A stretch of DNA of 64,000 nt, taken from Beta vulgaris subsp. vulgaris (Eukaryota > Streptophyta > Magnoliopsida > Caryophyllales > Amaranthaceae). The translations under genes and the position numbers were made by a program. Below the pieces are notes generated by a model that saw only the letters and a list, made by a program, of their open reading frames with translations, had not been told where the DNA came from and searched no databases. The DNA is taken from the NCBI RefSeq assembly GCF_026745355.1, contig NC_079209.1, positions 13,894,341-13,958,340 on the forward strand, in the 5' to 3' direction. Shown here piece by piece: positions 43,301-54,012 of the stretch. Every line of letters begins with the position of its first letter. Within the stretch, counting starts at the first letter, position 1.

Positions 43301-45128
43301 ACATTTAACTAAGTATATATAGGATGTTTGAGGTGTTTATGATTCAAACTAAGTTAAAACTACTCAAGTTCATTCATTTTCAAGCAATAGGCCTAAAATG
43401 AGCTAAATGACCTATATTTGGTTCTAACTTGCCTATATTTTGTTTTTCAATAAAATAACAACTAACACATTTAACTAAGTATATATAGGATGTTTGAGGT
43501 GTTTATGATTCAAACTAAGTTAAAACTACTCAAGTTCATTCATTTTCAAGCAATAGGGCCTAAAATGAGCTAAATGACCTATATTTGGTTCTAACTTGCC
43601 TATATTTTGTTTTTCAATAAAAAACAACTAACACATTTAACTAAGTATATATAGGATGTTTGAGGTGTTTATGATTCAAACTAAGTTAAAACTACTCAAG
43701 TTCATTCATTTTCAAGCAATAGGGCCTAAAATGAGCTAAATGATCTATATTTGGTTCTAACTTGCCTATATTTTGTTATTTCAATAAAAACTACAACTAA
43801 CACATTTAACTAAGTATATATAGGATGTTTGAGGTGTTTATGATTCAAACTAAGTTAAAATACTCAAGTTCATTCATTTTCAAGCAATAGGCCTAAAATG
43901 AGCTAAATGACCTAATTTGGTTCTAACTTGCCTATATTTTGTATTTCAATCAAAAACTACAATCTAACACATTTAACTAAGTATATATGGATGTTTGAGG
44001 TGTTTATGATTCAAACTAATTAAAACTACTCAAGTTCATTCATTTTGCAAATAAATAGCCTATAAGCTTAAATATATGTTTAAAGGTACGTACCGAAATT
44101 TGTTTTGCTCTCTTGTTTGCTGCAATTTCTCCTTTTCCAGCAACAGTTTTGAAATTAGTCTTCAAGAACAACTCGGGGCGGTAGGAGTACTCCTCCTCTA
44201 CTCTTTGCCTGTACACATTGTTGAACATAGACTTTATTTTTTACATATACAGAAAAAATCATGAACTTCAAACTAAGTAATACATATGAAACATTCTTGC
44301 CATCTTTTTAGCATGTTGTGCCGCCGAGATGGAACCCTGAAAGTGCGACGGCTCAACTGGATTAGAGAGGGAGCCACCTCTTCGGTTCTTCTTTGCCTTC
44401 TTAGATTTCTCGAGGAATGCGGGCTCCTGACTTTTCTTTTTCATAGTTTCATAAATGGTTTTCCCCAACCATTTTGGCCTTTCTTTAGCTTTGGTTGAGC
44501 ACCCAATACCGCAAATCTCTCAAAGAGTTCCAGCTTTCATCTGGTATGCTTTTCTCACTTGGCCATCTAACTCAGGAGCCCATTCGTAAAGACCCTTTAA
44601 CAAACATTAAAACAAGTTGTTAATAAACTAATATAATAAATTTAATTCTTCATAATTTGATTCATACATACCAGAATGAGTTCCACCAATGCGTCTTGTT
44701 GCATCGTCCACCTCACGGTAGTTAAACCAAGGTTCTCGGAAATGCCCTGGAAAATGTCAGTGATGGACCCGCTAACTTTGTTATCATCAAACCTGAATTC
44801 AAAAAAAACACTTAAATTGTCAATATCATGGAAAATATAAATATTATGAATCATATATTAATTTAGAAATTTACCACAATCCAGTAGGGCTCAAAACCCT
44901 TTTTGATGCACGGTTTGACCCTTCAGCTTCCTCCCTCTGGCTGCTCGGCGTCTCCGGTACATGGTCACCAATGTCACGTGCCTGTGAATCATCTCGTTGC
45001 GTCTCAGAGCCAAGGTTCGGGCTTTCTAGAGCTCCTGGTGACTCAAAAAGCTCCCTGCAAATCAATTTCCCACGACCTTGGCTTCCACCTAAGCCATCTC
45101 GACCTCCGCGCCCCTTAGGATTAGACAT
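37358..45128 (-). CDS. CACTA accessory protein, Ptta/EnSpm plant transposase family (spliced, predicted)
   Basis: This TNPA-like DNA-binding protein would recognise the subterminal repeats. Predicted exons on the minus strand are 45128-44876 (start MSNPKGRGGRDG, donor GTAAAT), about 44793-44670 (donor GTATGT), about 44600-44300 (LYEWAPELDGQVRKAY, then NRRGGSLSNPVEPSHFQGS), about 44236-44094 and 37795-37358. The last exon contains ETYNKKLDD and GGRNRGKVQGLGQGDYLYY, a conserved family block, then a coiled-coil-like segment rich in VEAKVAAR. The intron between the last two exons (44093-37796) has a GTACGT donor and a TGCAG acceptor and holds the 169-bp array. A TGA near 44525 in the third exon breaks the frame or marks an unrecognised splice. 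Exon ends are inferred. Confidence 0.6.
37849..44045. repeat. Tandem array of about 37 copies of a 169-bp repeat in an intron
   Basis: The unit contains, in order, TTCATTCATTTTCAAGCAAT, GGGCCTAAAATGAGCTAAAT, TTGGTTCTAACTTGCCTATA, a TTTCAATAAAAACTACAA segment, ACACATTTAACTAAGTATAT and GATGTTTGAGGTGTTTATGA. Spacing between copies is usually 165-170 bp (for example 40001 to 40170). Identity between copies is very high; differences are mainly 1-3 base indels at a few fixed places. It is AT-rich, non-coding, head to tail, and bounded by the predicted intron ends. Confidence 0.95.
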
Positions 45129-45337
45129 GCTTACCTATATAAAACAACAGATTTATAAATCATGGTGGATAATTAATCGTTAGTCTATCATCATAACAAA
45201 ATATCGTCTACCATCAAAGTGAAGAAAAATCTAGCATCATTACAAAATAACAAGTAATCTTCAACAAATCATTACAAAAGTCACGAATTTTAATATAAAT
45301 GGTGTTCTTAATACAAGTTATGATATACTAAAACAAA

Positions 45338-48300
45338 TCAAAGTGAATTCCCATCCTCGCTTAGTTCATCATCACTATCGTCATCCCAAAAACCATCATC
45401 TTCATCGTCATCATCCTCGCTATCTCCAGACTCGAAACTAGACTCTTCTTCATCATCACTGAGGGGACTTCGAATAAAATTCTTCATCATCTGCTTGAAC
45501 ACACTCAACATCATTACCCTCTTCATAATCGGGAATATCACTTGGATCAGAAAGAGTTGGAGTCCCAACACTTGTCTCCTGAAGGAAGTCGAAGTCAACA
45601 GGAGCATCAATCACAGACCTTGCCTTTGTCCTAAACACAGCCCACCATTGAGCACGATCTCTTTTCAAGCTTGGGTACGGTGCGAAGTATACTTGGCTAA
45701 CCTGGTATGATAGCACAAAGGGATCAAACTTGGGGTATTTCTTGGTATGGTTGACTTCAACTAGCTTGTATTGATCGATGTTCATTCCCCTGACATTGTC
45801 CATCCAATTGCACTTGAATAAAATTGTGTTATATTGCCTAAGTGCACCAGTAAACTTCAATTCTATAACATCATCTAGAATCCCAAAGAAATCACTCCCT
45901 CCGTCATTAGACACACACACTCCATAATTCATGGTGGACTTGTGTTTGCTTGATCCTTGTGTTTGGAAATTGTATCCATTAACATAGTATCCATTCCAAG
46001 TGCGAACTAATGTCGAAGGACCCATTGCTAAAGCAAACAGTACATCATCATTTGGTTTGTCTTGAATAACCTATTAAAATAATTCATATGTTAGATACAA
46101 CTTTGTATCAATCGAGTTTTAATAGTTACACAAACTCACTTTCGATCTAAACCAATCAAGGTATTCTGCTTCATGTTGCACCCACACATCTTCTGCACGT
46201 AAAGTAGGTCGAATTTGAAGAATGTGGTCCTCGAAACCCCTTACAATCATAACAATTGTCAATGTCTAAATTGAAATAAAATTCAAATTTGTAAATAGTA
46301 TGATTAATAACAGTGTTTTACTTTTCAAATTCTTGAAGATGCTGTATTTGCTAACACATATAGGTGTGCACGTTGAAGTTCTGCTTCAGTTAAAAATCAT
46401 TTTCCACCTGCGTTTGACGGCCGACCACAATCAACTCTAAATAGTTCTGGGACATTTTCATCGAGCATCCTATCAACTTCATCAGTGACATTACGGCCTA
46501 AATCTCGTGTCTTAGTATCCACTCCTTGCTGAAAATAGTTGGAACAGAAGTTTGCAATCTCTTCGCACAAGTACGCATTACAAATAGAACCCTCCACACG
46601 AGCCTTGTTACCAATTTTGCTTTTTAATGATTAAGGAACCTAATAAAGTGGTTATGAAAAGAGTTACATAATTGCGAAGAACAATAAAAAGGATATATGA
46701 AAATGAAAGATAAGGTACCTTTCAAAGGGATACATCCAACGGTATTGTACGGGACCACATAGCCTAGCTTCGCGTGGAAGGTGAACCGGTAAGTGTTCCA
46801 TGGAATTGAAGAATGATGGTGGGAAAATCTTTTCAAGTTTACAAATGATCTCGGCTATGTTCTTTTCCAATCTTTCCATGTCTCTTACTGTGATGGTGGA
46901 GCAACAAAAATCACGAAAAAAGAGGCTGATCTCAGTAACAGCTTTCCACACATGAACCGGGAGCAACTCCTTTAATGCTATCGATAACAATCTTTCCATG
47001 AAAACATGACAGTCATGACTTTTCATACTGTGCAGCTTACCGGACTGCATGTCCACACATCTTGTTAAGTCGGACGCATAACCATCTGGAAATTTTAAAT
47101 CTCTCACCCAGTTGCATAATACTTTCCTTTGGGCTATGTCCAGTGTGGAAAGGCGCTTTTGGTGGAGTTTCTTTTCCGTTCGCATCCTTGGTAACATGAA
47201 GTTAGGCCTTTTACACAATTTAGCAATGTCTTTTCTGGATGCAACAGTGTCTGATGTCTGTTTTTTCACATCCATAATTGTGTGAATTAGTTGGTCGAAA
47301 AAGTTTTTCTCAATGTGCATGACGTCAAGGTTGTTGCGAAGATGGAGAGATTTCCAGTATGGGAGCTCCCAAAGACAGCTTTGTTTGAACCACCCTTTTT
47401 TCAACTTTTTCAAAGTATTAAGTGCTTCAGGCCCATCTGTAGCCTTTGGTAAGTCTTTAACACATGACCACAACTCTTCCCCAGACATGATGTGTGGCGA
47501 AGACCCTTTTTCAACCTTATTTCTGCAAAAAGCTACTTTGTTGTTACGAAAAGGATGATCTAGGGGTAGGAATTGACAGTGACAATCAAACCAAGAAACT
47601 TTACCCCCATGGTCGAGCCAAAAAGCTTTAGATTTGTCCAAACAGTAAGGACATGCCTTTTTCCCAGCTGTAGCCCAACCAGATAGCATACCGTACGCAG
47701 GAAAATCACTTATTGTCCAAGAATGGCAGCACGCATATTGAAATTTTGTTTCCTAGAAATATCATAAGTAGTTGCTCCAACATCCCATAATTGCTTCAAT
47801 TCCTCGATTAAGGGTTGCATGTACACATCCAAGTTCCCCTTCGGATTTTTAGGACCAGGAAGAGCAACGAAAGGAACATGAAGGGTTTCTTCATGCACAT
47901 CGATGGCGGCAAGTTGTACGGGGTTAAGATGACCGGCCAACATGAATACTGACCCCCAAACTTTCCATGTGGACCAAACCCATCGTTACACAAACCGAGC
48001 CGAACATTCCTAGGCTCAGATGCAAATTCGTCAAAGGATCTATCCAAATGCTTCCAAGCTTCACTATCGCTAGGGTGAGCCATTTTGTCTTCGGCTCTCG
48101 GATTTTTGGCATGCCATGTCATTTCTTCAGCAACATTTTTTGTTGCATACAACCTTTGCAATCTCGGTGTAATTGGGAAATAAATCAGAACTTCATTGGA
48201 ACTAAAGACCCCTTAGAAGTCCTTTTGTATCTGTCGCTATCGCACACTGTACATTTGTCCAAGTGTGCATCAGTTCTCCAAAATAACATACAACCTTTGG

Positions 48301-48940
48301 GGCACGCATGAATCCTCTCGTGGGGAAGCTCTAATCCCTCCAAAATCTTATTCGTATCGTAAAATGTGTTACTCATGTTGTTGTTGTTAGGTATTGCTTC
48401 TTTCACTAATGAAGCAAACGCATCAACACACCTATGTGGCAAATTATACTCACATTTCAGAGATACTATTCTAGATGCCATTTCCAACACGGACATGGAG
48501 CTCCCTTCGTACAATGGTTCCTCAGAAGCCTTTAATAGGTCAAGAAACAGCTTTGCTTGAGGATTAGGCTCCTCGTCCATTCCACTAGGCTCTTCAACAT
48601 TGGACGGTTCTGAGTTATTCCCAAGAGCATCGAAAATCATTTCACGGTATGGATTAGATGGCTCATGTGCGGATCGAGGTAACTCTTCACCATGAGAATA
48701 CCAATCGTAGTAATCAGGTATAAATCCCTTTCTATACACGTGCACTTTAATCGTGTCTGCGTCATGCATACGTCTGTTCTTGCATTTCGGACACGGGCAT
48801 CTAACTTCATCCAAACCTGGGCTTTCAGGATTTGCCTTGCAAAATTCAATGAATTCATCAACCCCCCTCAAGAACTCGGGCCTCAAGTTACGCCCATTGT
48901 CATATCTATCATACATCCACCAACGCTCCTTCCGTTTCAA
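45338..48940 (-). pseudogene. CACTA tnp2-type transposase, frameshifted
   Basis: TNP2/TNPD is the catalytic transposase that cuts the element ends. From 48940 the N-terminal transposase-associated domain is visible (MYDRYDNGRNLRPEF, then the CPCPKC zinc motif). Then come ELPHERIHACPKGCMLFW and the tnp2 core, with LGLCNDGFGPHGKFGGQYSC carrying a likely catalytic Asp, and WATAGKKACPYC (47689 onwards). DUF4218 follows with SMEHLPVHLPREARLCGPVQ, VEGSICNAYL-type sequence near 46590, DUF4216 at 46025-45460 (FKCNWMDN, KYPKFDPFVLSYQ) and an acidic tail to 45338. Single-base frame changes are evident near 48185, 47865, 47710 and 45475, and one or two introns lie at about 46030-46400. Confidence 0.8.
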
Positions 48941-51165
48941 GTGCCTAATTCTACAATTCTAAATCATTTCAATCATAATAGTCATTAACAACCCACATAC
49001 GTACAATTCTACAATTCTAAATACATGATGATGCAAACATATTTATTTAAATACTTAAATCAAAATTTATAACATTATCCAAAGTTTTTCCACGAAAAAT
49101 ATAAATATTTCAAATAGTGTAACAAATAAAGGAATGTGCAATAAATTAATTATTGTGATAATAATATAGTTTTTAACTTTTGTAACATTTAATAAAGAAA
49201 CCATCATATAGATTATTGTGATAATTAATACACTAACTTAAACTTCAAAGTATTATAAACTAATAAATTAAAGCATACCTAGAGGCGGCCGGGAACGGCA
49301 AGGACACAGTAGAGAGACGATACTGTCTGACGGCAAGGAGACAGTTGAGTGTGGTCACCTACATTCACAAAGCAAACACTCAATTAAACGGAATTAGATA
49401 AATGATTCCATCTAAAAAAAATCAATGATTCTCTTTTCCTCTCATGAAATCCACCAACCAAACGAGTCGTAAACTCACAAAACCAATGTAAAATTATACC
49501 AATTGAATGACATGAATAGCTTGACAAAAATCAGTCTGAACGGTTTCAGATGGTTTTTTTTCTTAGTAATCTAAATGTCACAAAATCAGTCTGAGTTACA
49601 AACTTACAATCACCTTGATAAAAAAAATGAACTAGAGCTGTGAAAAATCTCCTATGGTTTTTCGATCTATTCATTGGGGATCACATTCATTTTTATATAT
49701 AGTATCTTGTTGTCATTAAACTCAATGTTTTACTACTAAATGTTACCATTTTAGAATGGTAAAACTAATATATAAAAGAGTAATTCCAATATGAGTACTT
49801 AAAAAAGAACTCATTGAGAACATAAAAATGTAACTTAAACATGGGTTTACAATTGATTTATCGTGTCCCTAGTTCATAAAAAAAAAGTTATTGTAAAAAC
49901 AAAGGGGAAGTAATTAAAATGTGAAAACATTTGCTAAGAACTAGTCAACAGTTTGAATAAGTAAACAACCATACTTCACTCTTGGAATTGATAGTTGAAA
50001 AGTCATCTCAACTTCTTTTTTTTTTTATTTCTTTGACAACCTAATCTCAGCTTCTAGTGAAATCAATACTTCCTACATATGATCAACAAGTTGGTCTCCA
50101 AAAAGTTTAGAACAACGTCAGTTCGCCTTTGGGTTTCAACCATATCCCAAAACTACTGATCACTACCTACTAGCCATATTACTACTAGATAAATAAGAAC
50201 TATTGATTATGTGAGTTAGTGCTACAAAGTACAAACTAAATCTACACTACAGATTTATAGCATTGAAACAATTTAGACCAACATCAACTTCAGAACTCTT
50301 CTCTTCTCACTTCACTATCTCTTTTCCTCCTTTAGAAGTGAGAAATTTCGCTGTGATCGACTACAATTTCTTATTTCCTCCAACATTTCACCCATTTCCT
50401 CCCTAAACTTCTTCCATATGAGGAGTAATACTCTTCTATTCATTCAAATTTCAATTATTAACCATCCTAAAAGCAAAAGTTATATCATTTATGGACTGAA
50501 CAACCAACAACATAAATTACAACAATAACATGAATTGAACAACCAACATCACAATTTGATTGTTTTAATCACGGGTTCAATTTTGTGGGTTTTAGCTTGT
50601 TATCAAAAATTACAATAATAAAACAGAGCAGCCAACATCAAATTAAACTCAAACTAACAAACAACAACAAGCTTGAGATTGAAGAGGGAAGTTACGGCGG
50701 CAGGCGGCAGAGTCAGCGGCGGAAGGGCTGAATTACGCAGTAGCGGCGGAAGGGCGGAGTGAATCACGCGGCGGCAGGGTCCCTTCAATCCCAAAAACTC
50801 AATTTTTAGGGTAATAGAAATTAAAAAAAAAAAACATAGAGCTGTAGGAATTACCGCCGGCAAGATGTTTCTGTCGCCGGTGTCAAGTCGCCATTCGCCG
50901 GAATGGACTTCAAGGCAGATCCGCCGGCAATTTTTTTGGAATGCGTGCGTGGGAAAGAGACCGAAAGAAGTTTCTGAGTGCGTGAGAAGTCGCCGGTATT
51001 TAGTCGCCGGTTTCGAGTCGCCGTTCGCCGGTGTTTAGTCGCAGTTTCGCCGGCGACGGATTGAATAATGCGTGGGAGTTTTCTTGATGCGTGGGAGGTT
51101 GTTTGAGAGAATAATGCTGGGAGGTTGTAACGACTATAATATGAGTGGGATTTTGGATGGGAGTG
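48941..51165. other. CACTA 5' region: promoter and leader, no ORF
   Basis: Non-coding. Next to the 5' subterminal repeats is a GC-rich patch with repeated CGCCGG motifs (50690-51060), probably the promoter and leader. The remainder, 48990-50680, is AT-rich and likely leader intron or spacer. Confidence 0.5.
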
Positions 51166-51169
51166 GGTT

Positions 51170-51425
51170 TAAGTCGTCCACATTAGCGACGGCTACACTA
51201 AATTCACCGACAGTTTCCAGCCGTCGCCCAAGCCCTTCAATTTCTGAAATAAAAAAATTCATATCACCGACGGTTTAACACGGTCATTGATTTTAGCGAC
51301 CGTTTAAGCCAACGCTGGATTTTAAAAAAAACCGTCGGTAGAGACGTCGGCTATAAACCGTCGCGGATTCCATGTTTAACGCCTGTTTTAGTGGCCGTCG
51401 CTGAATAGCTGTCGTTGACTGGGCA
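51170..51425. repeat. CACTA subterminal repeats, 5' end
   Basis: Copies of CCGTCG / CGACGG and variants (GCCGTCGC, ACCGACGG) in both orientations mirror those at 36540-36925. Confidence 0.75.
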
Positions 51426-51441
51426 TTTTCTTGTAGTGACC

Positions 51442-52245
51442 CACCTCTAAAGTTAGCTTGCCATTTTTCACATCAATAATAGCCCCCGCCGTAGCTAGAA
51501 ATGGTCTACCCAAGATTATTGGCACATTCGGGTCTTATTCCATTTCTAAGACAACAAAGTCAACGGGAATGTAGAACTTCCCAACCCTAAGAGGAACATC
51601 TTCAAGCTTTCCAATTGGCATTTTTACCGATCTATCGGCCAATTGAAGGGAGATGCGAGTAGGCTTAAGGTCTCCTAAGTTCAATCTCTTGCAAACCGAG
51701 TAGGGCATAAGACTCACACTAGCACCTAAATCACACAAAGCCTTGTCAATAACCATGTCTCCTATAGCACAAGGGATTGAAAAGGTTCCAGGGTCCTTAA
51801 GCTTGGTGGGTAACTTATTTTGGATGATTACACTACAATTCTCCGGGAGATTAATGGTTTCCACACAATCTAAGGCCCTCTTTTTGCTCAAAACATCTTT
51901 CAAAAACTTGGCATAGGTAGGCATTTGCTTAATGGCTTCGGTGAAAGGGATGTTAATGTAGAGCTTCTTCAAGACATCAAGGAACTTGGCAAATTGATCA
52001 TCAAGCTTTGCACCGGCAAACCTAGAGGGAAAGGGAAGCTTAGGTGTGTAGGGTGGAGGTGTACTCTTGGCTTCCTCAACAATCCTAAGGTTCTCTTCTA
52101 AGCTCTTGCCCTTTTCACTAGCCTTGGGGCTTGCATCATCCTCAATATCAATAACTTTTTCATTTTCACCTTCAACTTCATGCTCTTTCTCAACTCTTGT
52201 ATCCACCACCTCCCCAAGTTGTTTCCACTCCTAGTAACTATGGCA
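51442..52245 (-). pseudogene. Athila protease region of gag-pol
   Basis: The frame contains LPFPSRFAGAKLDDQFAKFL, a conserved linker before the protease, then CDLGASVSLMPYSVCKRL, where Asp-Leu-Gly is the aspartic protease active site (Asp-Ser/Thr-Gly in most families). The Ile-Leu-Gly-Arg-Pro-Phe motif that closes the protease lies close to the CACTA insertion at 51438. An apparent frame change near 52210 separates it from the preceding gag tail, and another follows 51540. Confidence 0.85.
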
Positions 52246-53878
52246 TGGCATTGGTCTTTAGGTGGCACTCCTTGGCTAGGCAAAGATCCGGAATTTCTAG
52301 GAGAAGAAGTAGCTAATTGGGCAACTTGGGTCTCTAGCATCTTGTTGTGAGTGCTAAGGGAATTCACTTTTTGTGACAATTGATCTACTTGTTTCATTGC
52401 TTCACTTTGTTGGGCCATAAAAGTTTCCATCATCAACTCCATGTTAGACTTTTGAGGAGGGGGTTACTTAGGTTGGAAACCGGGAGGTGGATTGAAGGGA
52501 GGTCTATTACTTTGGTAGTTACCCGGGGTCTTTGGTTATGCATGTGGGAGGGGGCTTGGCCTTGATTTTGGTAGTAGTGGTTGCTAGGTCCTTGCCCTTG
52601 GTTTCCCCGATAACTAAAGTTAGGATGATCTTTCCAACCCGGGTTAAAAGTATTAGAGTATGGGTCCCTTCTAGGATTGGAATAGTTTTGAAAGGCATTC
52701 ATTTGTTCCATTTGAGGGGAAGTAGGAGATGAGGCTTCAATCAAATAACATTGATTAGCATGATGTTCATATGAACCACACAAATCACAAAACATAATAT
52801 CCATTGGCATAGAATTGACATGTGAGACATTATGAGCATGCATGGGTGCATTAGGACATTTGGAAGGGGGATGAGATGTAGAAGAGGAAGAGGAAAGCAT
52901 ATTTAACCTTTGTAATTGAGTGACCAAGGCATCAAGCTTTGTAGAGAGCATATTGATGGGCTCCACATCGTACCTTCCACCTCTTCGTTCATTGCGATCA
53001 TGTCCCCAATCCGAATCATTTTGCACCACATCATCAATAATATCAGATATACCCGCTAGAGGCTTCTTCATGATTGGACCACCGGCACCCGCATCAAGAC
53101 TTGTCTTAGAGGATTTTGTGAGACCATGGTAGAAACAATGAAGTGTAAGACCTTCATTCAAACCATGATTAGGGCATATCCTCAATAACTCTTTGAACCT
53201 CTCCCAAGCTTCTTGTAATGTTTCATCACTCTCTTGTTTGAATGTCATAATTTGAGAGCGCATATCGGCGGTCTTATCCGGAGGAAAGTATTTGCCGATG
53301 AAAGCTTGAGTGACTTGAGCCCATGTAACCAAAGAGTCATTCTCAATTTTCTTCAACCATTGCTTTGCTTTGCCAGCTAAGGAGAATTTGAAGAGACTTA
53401 GGCGAATGTAGTCTTGAGAGACACCATTGTGTTTGACCGTAGAACAATAGTCCATGAATGTTTGTAAATGAGCTTGTGGATCCTCATCCTTTGCTCCAAT
53501 AAATTGATTCCTCTCTATCAAGCCAATCAATGCGGGGCGAAGCTCAAAGTCATTGGCTTGGGTAGTGGGTTGAGTTATGGCGCTTCTTGACTCAAAAGGA
53601 CCCGGAACACCATAGCTTCTCAAGTCTCTAGGAGGTTCCGTCGTTGAGCGATCACTATTGGTAGGACTTGATGATCTAGAAGAGTGAGGAGAACTTCCTT
53701 GAGAAGATCTTGGAGTGGTAACTTCTTCTTCGTGTACAAAGTCCTCAATATTGACCGGAGTGGAAGATGATGCTTGTTGGGTTCGTCGTGCGGCTCTAAG
53801 CCCTCGTCGTATGGCCTTGACTGTCCTCTCCAACTCTGGGTTATATGGAGTCAAAGGAAAGGCACATCCACTTGGCAT
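52098..53878 (-). pseudogene. Athila gag (capsid/nucleocapsid)
   Basis: The main frame of 481 codons runs from 53878 to 52433. A Ser/Pro-rich N-terminus (about 1-105) is followed by the retrotransposon gag domain (about 110-270, with AKQWLKKIENDSLVTWAQV and the FPPDKTADMRSQI segment) and a CCHC knuckle at Cys364, Cys367, His372 and Cys377. The end of the frame (after KVIDLPSIHLPVS) is off-frame; similarity continues in another frame from 52442 (LSQKVNSLSTHNKMLETQVA). So one indel lies near 52470. Gag packages element RNA into virus-like particles. The start at 53878 lies 114 bases after the primer site. Confidence 0.85.
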
Positions 53879-53992
53879 ACAAAGCTAAGCAAAGAATTAG
53901 CAATAACAAGACAACAAGCAACAAGATGAAATAAAAATAGTAAAAGACTTAGACTCACAAAACTTTACAACGTTTTAATGCTAGACGTTATT

Positions 53993-54009
53993 CCCCGGCA
54001 ACGGCGCCA
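53993..54009 (-). other. Athila primer-binding site (tRNA-Asp)
   Basis: The minus strand reads TGGCGCCGTTGCCGGGG, fully complementary to the 3' end of plant tRNA-Asp(GTC) as I know it, three bases from the 5' LTR. It primes minus-strand DNA synthesis. Confidence 0.85.
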
Positions 54010-54012
54010 TTT

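Larger units (their letters stand above)
36525..51438 (-). mobile_element. Two-gene CACTA/EnSpm element, 14.9 kb, with a large tandem array
   Basis: The termini are CACTACAAGAAAAGGCCCAT and the complement of GGGCATTTTCTTGTAGTG, flanked by the 3-bp duplication ACC (36522-36524, 51439-51441). Subterminal regions are dense in CCGTCG / CGACGG motifs. Both genes run on the minus strand: a tnp2-type transposase (48940-45338) and a Ptta/EnSpm-type accessory protein (45128-37358). A 6.2-kb tandem array fills one intron of the second gene. Frame changes in the transposase suggest it is no longer active, unless some are sequence errors. Confidence 0.92.

Noticed and set aside
37849..44045. CRISPR-like or centromeric array
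   Set aside because: Repeats are directly adjacent without variable spacers, and the array is enclosed by CACTA gene exons within a 14.9-kb element; a chromosomal centromere is not indicated here.
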